Below are positions 17,769-25,275 of a DNA stretch of 64,000 bases, piece by piece (positions within the stretch are counted from its first letter, which is position 1; every line of letters begins with the position of its first letter). The stretch lies in the NCBI RefSeq assembly GCF_006517275.1, contig NZ_CP041191.1, positions 1,855,001-1,919,000 of the forward strand, written 5' to 3'. Origin of the DNA: Labrenzia sp. PHM005 (GTDB lineage Bacteria; Pseudomonadota; Alphaproteobacteria; Rhizobiales; Stappiaceae). The notes under the pieces are model-generated. The model made no database searches, was not told the DNA's origin, and saw only the letters and a program-made list of their open reading frames with translations. A program made the position numbers and the translations under genes.

Positions 17769-18994
17769 GACCCGGCAGCGTTCTTATTGCGGCCATCACT
17801 GGCCTGATTTGGGGTGTGACCGCCATGGTGGTCATCGGTGTTACGCTAACGCTGGTCACGGGCGAAGTTGCTCTCCCGCAAGCCACTGCCGCTGGGTTGG
17901 CTGGGCTGCTCGGAGCGTTGGTTTTTGTCTGGCGCCAGACATCGGATGCTGCAGGACTTCCGGCCTGGGCGCTGTCGGCACTGGTTACAACGCTGGTCCT
18001 GTTGGCGGGCACCTTTGCAGCTCCCTTCACCTTGCCGCTCTCAAGCGTTCCGCTCTGGCAAATGGCGGGATTGATCGCCTTTGTTGGCTGTGTAACAGCT
18101 GCAAACAAGGTCAGCCTCGACGGGGCAAGCCTAGGAGCCATGTCGCGCTACCACCGGGAAGTCATTTACATCCGGATCTTCAAGGGTATAGGCTTTGTGG
18201 TGTTCACCATCATCGTGGCGCTGCCGTTTTATGTGATGGTGATGACGTCCCTGAAAAGCCAGCAAACGTTGCTTGCCAATCCGCTGGACCTTTCCATCGA
18301 CCTTTCCCAAGGGTTTGACGGTCTGTTCCGCTCCTATGTGGAGCTGTTCACGAAATTCAATTTTGGGCGTTATCTGATGGTGTCGGCCTTTGTCTCCGTC
18401 GCGACCGTGATCCTGACGCTGCTGTTTTCTGTCCCCGGGGCTTATGCAGTCTCTCGGCTGCGATTCCCAGGCCAAGCGTTTCTGTCCCGCTCGGTGCTGT
18501 TGATCTACATGGTTCCCGCGATCGTTCTAGTGATCCCGCTTTATGCGGTGTTCTCGCAGCTTGGATTGCGCAACACGCTGACCGGTCTTCTGATCGTTTA
18601 TCCGGCAACGACCATTCCCGTCGCGCTCTACATGTTACAGGGCTATTTCCGCGGACTGCCATCGGAACTGGAAGAGGCGGGACTGATGGACGGCCTGTCG
18701 CGGCTGGGTGTCATCTTGAAAATCACCTTGCCGCTCTCCCTGCCGGCGCTGGCCTCCGTGTCGCTTTATGTCTTCATGATTGCCTGGAACGAATTCCTTT
18801 TTGCTTTCATGTTCCTGGACGATCCGGACATCTTCACGCTGTCACGGGGCGTCGTGTCGCTGAATTCCTCGGAGGTACCGCGCCAGCATTTGATGGCCGG
18901 TGCAGTGATCGCGACAGTTCCTGTTCTCTTCATATTCCTTTGGTTCGAACGCTTCCTTGTCCAGGGCCTGACGGCCGGCAGCGTGAAGGGCTGA
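17765..18994 (+). CDS. Sugar ABC permease with extended N-terminus
   Basis: 409-residue MalG-type inner-membrane permease. The C-terminal 270 residues are standard, with a periplasmic loop after TM1, the EAA motif EEAGLMDGLSRLGVILKITLP near residue 300 and SVSLYVFMIAWNEFLFAFMF. The first 115 residues hold about four extra hydrophobic segments (IAAITGLIWGVTAMVVIGVTL, GLAGLLGALVFVW, LSALVTTLVLLAGTFAA, MAGLIAFVGCVTAA) not found in ordinary MalG proteins of about 280-300 residues. ATG at 17765 overlaps the preceding stop (ATGA), so the long start is well supported. Confidence 0.88.
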   Translation: MRPGSVLIAAITGLIWGVTAMVVIGVTLTLVTGEVALPQATAAGLAGLLGALVFVWRQTSDAAGLPAWALSALVTTLVLLAGTFAAPFTLPLSSVPLWQMAGLIAFVGCVTAANKVSLDGASLGAMSRYHREVIYIRIFKGIGFVVFTIIVALPFYVMVMTSLKSQQTLLANPLDLSIDLSQGFDGLFRSYVELFTKFNFGRYLMVSAFVSVATVILTLLFSVPGAYAVSRLRFPGQAFLSRSVLLIYMVPAIVLVIPLYAVFSQLGLRNTLTGLLIVYPATTIPVALYMLQGYFRGLPSELEEAGLMDGLSRLGVILKITLPLSLPALASVSLYVFMIAWNEFLFAFMFLDDPDIFTLSRGVVSLNSSEVPRQHLMAGAVIATVPVLFIFLWFERFLVQGLTAGSVKG

Positions 18995-19037
18995 TCATCT
19001 TCATCAAAGAGCTCCCAAGAAGCTCAAGGAGACTTGT

Positions 19038-20327
19038 GTGTCACAGAACGATCTAGATCAAACCGCCCGCGACATCCTGATCGGCAATGATCAAGGCGGT
19101 TATACGGTTCCCACAAAAGGGCTTTATCCCTACCAGTGGAACTGGGATTCCGTTTTTGTCGCCCGCGGGTTCGCGACTTTCAACCCGGATCGCGCCTGGC
19201 GGGAAATCGAGCTGTTGTTCGAAGGCCAGTGGCGGGACGGCATGGTGCCGCACATCCTGTTCCGTAAGGACGATCCAAGTTATTTCCCCGGGCCGTCTGT
19301 CTGGGGAACCGATGGCGGACCGATCCCAAGCTCGGGTCATTCCCAGCCGCCGGTGGCCGCGACCATTGTGCGTGATCTGCTTGAACTGGACAGCAGTGAT
19401 GCCGCAGCGGGCAGAGCCAAGGGGCTCTTTCCCAAAATCCTGCATTGGCATCGCTGGTACATGCAGTACCGGGATCCGGACGGCCTGGGTGTTGTGGCGG
19501 TTATTCATCCTTGGGAATCTGGTCGGGATAATTTGCCGGATTGGGATGACGCTTTGCGGGCGGTCGAGGTCAAGGATGTCGAGCCTTATGTGCGCAAGGA
19601 TACATCTCACGTCGACCCGGAAATGCGCCCGCACAAGGAAGACTATGACCGGTATCTCTCCATCGTTGCCGCGTGCCGGAAAGTTGGCTGGGATCCGGAA
19701 AAAGTCGCCCGGACGTGTCCGTTCTTCGTAGCTGATCCCGGCATCACCTTTATCCTCTTAAGGGCCTGTCGGGACCTTCTGGCGCTTGCCGGTAAGCTGG
19801 GTCTGAAGGAACATATGGCAGAGATCGAAGGTTGGATTTCCCGTTTGGAAAGCGGTGCGGCCCGGCTTTGGAACCCGGACCTGAAAGCCCATGTTGCGCT
19901 CGATTTGCGGACGGGCAAGCTGACGGATGGTGTGTCGAGCGCGTCCTTTCTGGCGCCTTACGCAGGCCTTTCCGGCCCTGATGTTCTTCCCGCGGTGCAG
20001 GATCACTTCGACCGGATTGGTTCCAAGGTTCGGTATCTGATGCCGTCCTATGACCCGGATCACCCGAAGTTTGAGCATCTGCGGTATTGGCGGGGGCCTG
20101 TCTGGGCGATGGTCAATTTCATGATTTCCAGAGGCCTTTCGGAAGCTGGGGACGCCGTCCGCGCCGAGCGCTTGCGCGCCGATACGGCAGCCCTCATTCA
20201 ATCAGGCGGTTTTGCAGAATACTTCAGTCCGGAAACCGCAGTCGCCGCGGGAGGCGGGTCCTTTTCCTGGACCGCAGCAATCTGGCTTGCCTGGGCAACG
20301 CCATCACACGCAGAACAGGCAGCTTAA
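19038..20327 (+). CDS. GH63-like glycosylglycerate hydrolase
   Basis: 429-residue cytoplasmic (alpha/alpha)6-barrel glycoside hydrolase. YPYQWNWDSVFVARG near residue 30 and HPWESGRDNLPDWD near 157 match the mannosylglycerate/glucosylglycerate hydrolase branch of GH63. Asp164 (SGRDN) and Glu394 (FAEYFSP) sit where the catalytic acid and base are expected, followed by the typical GSFSWTAA. It likely cleaves a hexosyl-glycerate to hexose and glycerate, which fits the glycerate kinase upstream. GTG at 19038 follows AAGGAGAC. Trehalase-like or alpha-glucosidase activity on another solute is the alternative. No signal peptide is seen, so it acts after import. Confidence 0.82.
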   Translation: MSQNDLDQTARDILIGNDQGGYTVPTKGLYPYQWNWDSVFVARGFATFNPDRAWREIELLFEGQWRDGMVPHILFRKDDPSYFPGPSVWGTDGGPIPSSGHSQPPVAATIVRDLLELDSSDAAAGRAKGLFPKILHWHRWYMQYRDPDGLGVVAVIHPWESGRDNLPDWDDALRAVEVKDVEPYVRKDTSHVDPEMRPHKEDYDRYLSIVAACRKVGWDPEKVARTCPFFVADPGITFILLRACRDLLALAGKLGLKEHMAEIEGWISRLESGAARLWNPDLKAHVALDLRTGKLTDGVSSASFLAPYAGLSGPDVLPAVQDHFDRIGSKVRYLMPSYDPDHPKFEHLRYWRGPVWAMVNFMISRGLSEAGDAVRAERLRADTAALIQSGGFAEYFSPETAVAAGGGSFSWTAAIWLAWATPSHAEQAA

Positions 20328-20345
20328 GAGGGCGGGGAGAAAGAC

Positions 20346-21407
20346 ATGGGAGCGATCCAGCTCAAACGCGTCGAAAAATGGTTTGGTGACCTGCAGGTCA
20401 TCAAGGGGATCGATCTCGATATTCAAGACGGCGAGTTCGTGATTTTTGTTGGCCCGTCCGGCTGTGGAAAATCGACCTTATTGCGGTTGATCTCCGGTCT
20501 GGAAGAATCCAGCCGCGGCGGAATCGAGATTGACGGTAAGGATGTCACCGCTTTGCCGCCGTCCGGCCGTGGCCTGTCGATGGTGTTTCAGTCTTATGCG
20601 CTTTATCCGCATATGTCCGTGCGCGAAAACGTCGGTTTCGGATTGAAAACAGCAGGCGTGCCAAAGGCCGAGATCGACCGCAAGGTCAATGGTGCAGCTG
20701 AAATCTTGAAGCTCGATGACTACCTTGATCGGCGCCCGAAGGCACTCTCAGGCGGCCAGCGTCAGCGGGTGGCAATCGGCCGGGCAATCGTGCGTGAACC
20801 AAGTGCGTTTTTGTTCGATGAACCCTTGTCGAACCTTGATGCTGCTCTTCGGGTAGAAATGCGTTTTGAAGTGGCCCGGCTGCACAAGAGCCTCGGCACG
20901 ACGATGATATATGTGACACACGATCAGGTCGAAGCCATGACCTTGGCCGACAAGATCGTTGTGCTGCAATCCGGGGAGATTGAGCAGGTCGGTTCACCGC
21001 GCGAACTCTATGAACGGCCGGACAATCTGTTTGTCGCCCAGTTCATCGGTTCGCCGAAAATGAATGTTCTGCCGTGTTCTGTCGAAGGCGATGCATTTTC
21101 GCTGGATGGCCATGGCGGCGGCCACTATCCGCATTCCAATGCTACTCGATCCCCGGTCAAACTTGGAATCCGTCCGGAGCACATGCATGTAGTTGCACCA
21201 GAAGAGGGGCATTGCACGGGTTCGGTCGAAGTGGCCGAGTATTTGGGCGCTGACACGTTCCTTTATGTAGCGTTGGACGGTTTAGACACCATTTTGGTGC
21301 GTATCAGTGGCAGCGAAACCATTGAAGAAGGCGCGCGTATCGGACTGAAATTCGATGAAAGCCGCATGCATTTCTTTGACAAGGATGATCGGGCCATCTG
21401 GGCATAA
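20346..21407 (+). CDS. Sugar ABC transporter ATPase (UgpC/MsmK type)
   Basis: 353-residue cytoplasmic ATPase of the carbohydrate importer. Walker A is GPSGCGKST near residue 39, the signature is [14 protein letters not shown] near 135, Walker B is AFLFDEP, and the switch His is in VTHDQ near 192. The C-terminal 120 residues form the TOBE-type regulatory domain ([10 protein letters not shown]). It starts 18 bases after the hydrolase with GGCGGGGAG upstream and closes the operon. No terminator is visible after it. Confidence 0.93.
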   Translation: MGAIQLKRVEKWFGDLQVIKGIDLDIQDGEFVIFVGPSGCGKSTLLRLISGLEESSRGGIEIDGKDVTALPPSGRGLSMVFQSYALYPHMSVRENVGFGLKTAGVPKAEIDRKVNGAAEILKLDDYLDRRPKALSGGQRQRVAIGRAIVREPSAFLFDEPLSNLDAALRVEMRFEVARLHKSLGTTMIYVTHDQVEAMTLADKIVVLQSGEIEQVGSPRELYERPDNLFVAQFIGSPKMNVLPCSVEGDAFSLDGHGGGHYPHSNATRSPVKLGIRPEHMHVVAPEEGHCTGSVEVAEYLGADTFLYVALDGLDTILVRISGSETIEEGARIGLKFDESRMHFFDKDDRAIWA

Positions 21408-21589
21408 CACATCCAACTCAGATAAGCGCAAGGTGCTCAACTTAAAGGGAAAATTTCAGGAAAAGGGCCATCTGGAAGGGGCTGATCCATAATGGGGTAG
21501 CCTAAGGGTATTGGAAAAAGTACCTACTTTTCCTTTGGTTGCAGTGTTCATAAAATGGAGTGACTGCTGGAAAGGAGACGCTTTCTTTT

Positions 21590-22711
21590 ATGACTGCAGG
21601 TAGATATTTTATATTTGTACTTGTCCTCGCAATTGCGGGTTTTGGTTCGCCTGCTTTCTCGTCCGGTTTCAAAATTACGTTTATCAATCCAGGCGGTGAC
21701 GGCAGCTTTTGGGGGGAAGTCTCCAAAACCATGGCAGCGGCAGCCGGGGATCTCGATATTGATCTGGAGATCCTCAACGCAAACCGGCGCCCTTACGCGA
21801 TGGAGAAACTTCTACAAGAGCGATTGGATCGAGGGGATTTGCCAGACTATTTTGTTCTTGTGAACGAACTCCAAGAAGGCACACGCCTTGCGAAGATGTT
21901 GCGCCAAAAGCCGGTTAAAATACTGTTCCTGCTCAACACGTTGTCAGCATATCAAATGCAGGTTGTCCTGCAGGAGCCTGGCATAGAGAACCAGCTTGTT
22001 GCATCGATAATTCCAGACAATGAAACTGCCGGCTATGAGATGGCCAAGTCTCTCATCTCTGCAGCCAGATCGTTACATTCGGCGTCGCCCGTGCTGCGTG
22101 TTTTGGCTTTGACAGGAGATGAAAGCACACCTGCTGCTCTGGACCGGGAGCAAGGCATGCTTCGTGGTTTGGCGGAGGAGGACAATCTCGAACTGTTGAG
22201 AGCGATCCCGGTAGAATGGAGCAGCGCACTCGCATACGCCAGGGCGAAAAATTATTTGGCGCGGACAACGGTGGACGCCATATGGGCGGCCAACGATGAT
22301 ATCGCTTTAGCAGCTGGGAAAGCGGCGGCAGAACTTGGACTAGTTCCAGGAAAAGACATTGCTCTGGTTGGGCTGAATTGGTCCCGTCCCGGCATGTATG
22401 CAGTATCCACCGGCGCGTTGGCGATGTCTCATGGCGGACATTTTTTTGCTGGCGCTTGGGCTGCAGTGATGTTGTACGACTTTCATCATAGCAGTTCACA
22501 GTACTCTGCCATCGCTCCAGGAAAAGCAGGCTCGGCTGTGGTCAATTTCAAGATGTCTGCGATTACTCCAGAAAACGTCGGTAAATACTTAGAAAAATTG
22601 GGTGACGGCGACTGGTCGAAAATCGACTTCGCCCAGTTTAGCAAAGTCATAACAGGACATACCGGTTATGATTTTTCAGCCCAAGCCATTCTGAATGCTG
22701 CAGGAAACTGA
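21590..22711 (+). CDS. Orphan type 1 periplasmic binding protein
   Basis: 373-residue exported protein with a signal peptide (YFIFVLVLAIAGFGSPAFSS). The mature part is a ribose-binding/LacI-like type 1 periplasmic fold: FKITFINPGGDGSFWGEV at the start, a DNETAGYEMAKSL segment, VDAIWAANDDIALAAGKAA near residue 235 and IALVGLNWSRPG. Such proteins serve ABC importers or act as ligand sensors for histidine kinases and cyclic-di-GMP enzymes. No permease, ATPase or kinase is adjacent. The preferred ATG at 21590 has AAGGAG upstream; an in-frame GTG lies at 21560. Ligand is unknown. Confidence 0.7.
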   Translation: MTAGRYFIFVLVLAIAGFGSPAFSSGFKITFINPGGDGSFWGEVSKTMAAAAGDLDIDLEILNANRRPYAMEKLLQERLDRGDLPDYFVLVNELQEGTRLAKMLRQKPVKILFLLNTLSAYQMQVVLQEPGIENQLVASIIPDNETAGYEMAKSLISAARSLHSASPVLRVLALTGDESTPAALDREQGMLRGLAEEDNLELLRAIPVEWSSALAYARAKNYLARTTVDAIWAANDDIALAAGKAAAELGLVPGKDIALVGLNWSRPGMYAVSTGALAMSHGGHFFAGAWAAVMLYDFHHSSSQYSAIAPGKAGSAVVNFKMSAITPENVGKYLEKLGDGDWSKIDFAQFSKVITGHTGYDFSAQAILNAAGN

Positions 22712-22750
22712 CACTCTGGCTTTCAATTCTGGATGACAGGTTCCGTTTTG

Positions 22751-22769
22751 AACCGTCTTCAATACGGTT
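22751..22769. promoter_or_regulatory. Small inverted repeat before kynA
   Basis: AACCGT-N7-ACGGTT lies 91 bases before the kynA start and is followed by TTTT. It could be a weak terminator of the preceding gene or an operator for kynA; the sequence does not decide. Confidence 0.25.
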
Positions 22770-22859
22770 TTAGGTGGAATTTTGTCCGACCGAGCCGATT
22801 GGTCTTGCGTCTCTCCTTCAGAGCTGAAACGTTTCAGGCAGATTTGGGCGGGAGAAAAC

Positions 22860-23717
22860 ATGAGCAAAAAGAATGATACCCAGTCAGGAGCCTACAATCC
22901 GGAAGCCGAAGGCGCGGAAATGGCGTTTTCCGGCAAGATGTCTTACGGCGACTACCTGGGTCTTGAAAGGATCTTGAGTTCGCAAGCGCCGCTGTCGGAC
23001 GCACCAGATGAATTGCTGTTTATCATCCAGCACCAAACATCCGAACTCTGGATGAAGCTGATGCTGCATGAATTGGAAGGGGCGCGAACCGCGATTTCCG
23101 AAGATCATATGCCGGAAGCCATGAAATTGCTGGCGCGGGTCAGCCGGATCATGGAGCAACTGAACTCGGCCTGGGATGTTCTGCGGACTATGACGCCGAG
23201 CGATTACACCCAGTTTCGCGATTCTTTAGGCCTGTCGTCCGGTTTCCAATCCCTGCAATACCGCTTGATCGAATATGCGCTGGGCAACCGCAACACAGCG
23301 ATGATCCGCCCGCATGAGCATGTGCCGGAGAGCTTGGATTTGTTGAAAGAAGAGCTGGCCAAACCGAGTATTTATCAGGTGGTATTGGAGTTTGCCCGCA
23401 GGCAGGGATTGGATGTGCCGGAAGCGGTAACTGCCACACCGGCGGACCGCCCACACACGGAAGTGCCGGAAATCATGGCGCTTTGGCAGAAGGTCTATCA
23501 AGATCCGGGCAAACACTGGGCGCTCTATGAAGTTGGCGAGAAGCTGGTCGATCTGGAGGATTACTTCCGGCGCTGGCGGTTCAACCATGTCACCACGGTG
23601 GAACGGGTGATCGGTTTCAAACGTGGGACCGGCGGAACTGGTGGGGTGACCTATCTGAAGCGGATGCTGGAAGTGGAGCTCTTCCCCGAACTCTGGCACG
23701 TGCGCACGGAACTCTAA
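22860..23717 (+). CDS. kynA: Tryptophan 2,3-dioxygenase
   Basis: Heme-dependent cytoplasmic enzyme opening the indole ring of L-tryptophan to N-formylkynurenine. Its 285 residues match bacterial members. The distal His lies in IIQHQTSELWMKLMLHE and the proximal heme His in WRFNHVTTVERVIG near residue 240, followed by the GTGGTGGVTYLK substrate loop. The open frame starts 78 bases earlier, but ATG 22860 follows GGGCGGGAG and begins at the family start. Kynureninase and kynurenine formamidase are not adjacent, so the pathway is completed elsewhere. Formamidase would yield formate, a possible substrate of the formate dehydrogenase in this window. Confidence 0.95.
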   Translation: MSKKNDTQSGAYNPEAEGAEMAFSGKMSYGDYLGLERILSSQAPLSDAPDELLFIIQHQTSELWMKLMLHELEGARTAISEDHMPEAMKLLARVSRIMEQLNSAWDVLRTMTPSDYTQFRDSLGLSSGFQSLQYRLIEYALGNRNTAMIRPHEHVPESLDLLKEELAKPSIYQVVLEFARRQGLDVPEAVTATPADRPHTEVPEIMALWQKVYQDPGKHWALYEVGEKLVDLEDYFRRWRFNHVTTVERVIGFKRGTGGTGGVTYLKRMLEVELFPELWHVRTEL

Positions 23718-23855
23718 CGTATTCTTCGACTGTCGAAAGAAATCTGACCAGCCGGACCAAAAATCAAGTTTCCCTCTTCTGCTCCTCTGGGTAAGCTGCG
23801 GTCCAAGGGCCAGCATAAAAAGGCCCGTATTGGTTCTTGAAGAGGGGAATTTCAT

Positions 23856-24992
23856 ATGTTGAAGAGACTTGCGGCAACAGCAAGCGTTTTGGCGATGCTG
23901 ACCGGAGCAGCCGTGGCAGACCCGGTTAAGGTCGGCATGATCACGACATTGTCTGGCGGCGGTGCCGGGCTCGGTATTGATGTGCGCGATGGCTTCAATC
24001 TGGCGGTCAAACAATCCGGCAATGAAAACATCGAAGTGATCATCGAAGATGACCAGCGCAAGCCGGACATCGCAGTCCAGTTGGCGGACAAGCTGGTTCA
24101 ATCTGAAAACGTCGACGTCCTGACCGGCATCATCTGGTCAAACCTTGCTATGGCCGTGGTGCCGTCGGTGACAGCTCAGGGCAAATTCTATCTGTCCCCG
24201 AACGCAGGCCCGTCGGCTCTTGCGGGCAAGGGATGCCATCCGAATTACTTCAATGTGGCTTGGCAGAACGACAACCTTCATGAAGCCGCAGGCGCTTATG
24301 CCAAGGATCAGGGATACAAAAACAGTTTCATTCTGGCGCCGAACTATCCAGCAGGTAAAGACGCTCTGACCGGCTACAAGCGCTTTTACGGCGGCGATCT
24401 TGCAGGTGAGCTCTACACCAAACTCGGCCAGACAGATTACGCGGCTGAATTGGCTCAGATCCGATCTTCTGGTGCTGATAGCATCTTCTTCTTCCTGCCT
24501 GGCGGTATGGGAATTTCGTTCCTGAAGCAGCTTGCTGGCAGCGGCATTGATCTTCCCGTTGTTGGCCCGGCCTTCTCCTTTGACCAGGGGATCCTGCAGG
24601 CTGTTGGTGATGCGGCAATGGGCGTGAAGAACACCAGCCAATGGTCCAAAGACATCGATAATCCGGCCAATAAGGCTTTTGTCGAAAGCTTCCAGGCTGA
24701 GTACGGCCGCCTGCCGTCGCTTTATGCGTCCCAAGGATTTGATACGGCCAATCTTCTGTTGTCTGCGATGGGAAAGGCTGACGTGAAAGATGCCGATGCC
24801 TTCCGCGCCGCGCTGAAAGAAGCCGATTTTGCCTCCACGCGGGGCGATTTCAAGTTTGGTGACAACCACCACCCGATCCAGGACATCTATGTCCGCGAAG
24901 TGATCAAGGAAGGCGATGTCTTCACCAACAAGATCATCGCCACCGGCTTGAGCGATCACTCAGATGCTTATGCGGCTGACTGCAAGATGTGA
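23856..24992 (+). CDS. Orphan LivJ-type substrate-binding protein
   Basis: 378-residue periplasmic protein of the branched-chain amino acid / amide binding class (Peripla_BP_6). The signal peptide ends at AAVA-DPVKVG, and the mature start VKVGMITTLSGGGAGLGIDVRDGF is family-typical. A mature cysteine pair (KGCHP and the C-terminal ADCKM) is visible. No LivHMGF membrane or ATPase genes are adjacent, so it must share a transporter encoded elsewhere. It is monocistronic and closed by a strong terminator, and the internal texture (aromatic-compound-type members) leaves the ligand open. Confidence 0.82.
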   Translation: MLKRLAATASVLAMLTGAAVADPVKVGMITTLSGGGAGLGIDVRDGFNLAVKQSGNENIEVIIEDDQRKPDIAVQLADKLVQSENVDVLTGIIWSNLAMAVVPSVTAQGKFYLSPNAGPSALAGKGCHPNYFNVAWQNDNLHEAAGAYAKDQGYKNSFILAPNYPAGKDALTGYKRFYGGDLAGELYTKLGQTDYAAELAQIRSSGADSIFFFLPGGMGISFLKQLAGSGIDLPVVGPAFSFDQGILQAVGDAAMGVKNTSQWSKDIDNPANKAFVESFQAEYGRLPSLYASQGFDTANLLLSAMGKADVKDADAFRAALKEADFASTRGDFKFGDNHHPIQDIYVREVIKEGDVFTNKIIATGLSDHSDAYAADCKM

Positions 24993-25014
24993 TCATCTCA
25001 TACGTTGATCAATG

Positions 25015-25045
25015 AAACCCGGGCAGCAATGTCCGGGTTTTTTGT
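25015..25045 (+). terminator. Rho-independent terminator
   Basis: Perfect stem AAACCCGG (25015-25022) / CCGGGTTT (25033-25040) with a ten-base loop, followed by TTTGTTT. It lies 23 bases after the LivJ-type gene. Confidence 0.8.
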
Positions 25046-25275
25046 TTCTCCGTATGCGTTGCAGTCCGACGCATCAGGACTGCCCTCGAAAGTTTGAGTG
25101 GTCTTCAGATCGAAAGGTTGATCTTGCTCAAAGACGTTTTCTCGGAACTCTGGGACCGTAGAGCCACCAGCAAATTGATACGTGACGCGGCGGTTTCTCA
25201 TGCTTGGAAGCTCTTTCTATCTAATCGATTTAGGGGAATTTGGTTCTCCGGCTAGGGAAAAGCCAGGAGGTTGCC

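Noticed and set aside
24998-25201. 67-codon minus-strand frame after the LivJ-type gene
   Set aside because: It crosses a strong terminator hairpin and lacks a ribosome binding site; evidence too weak to call a gene.
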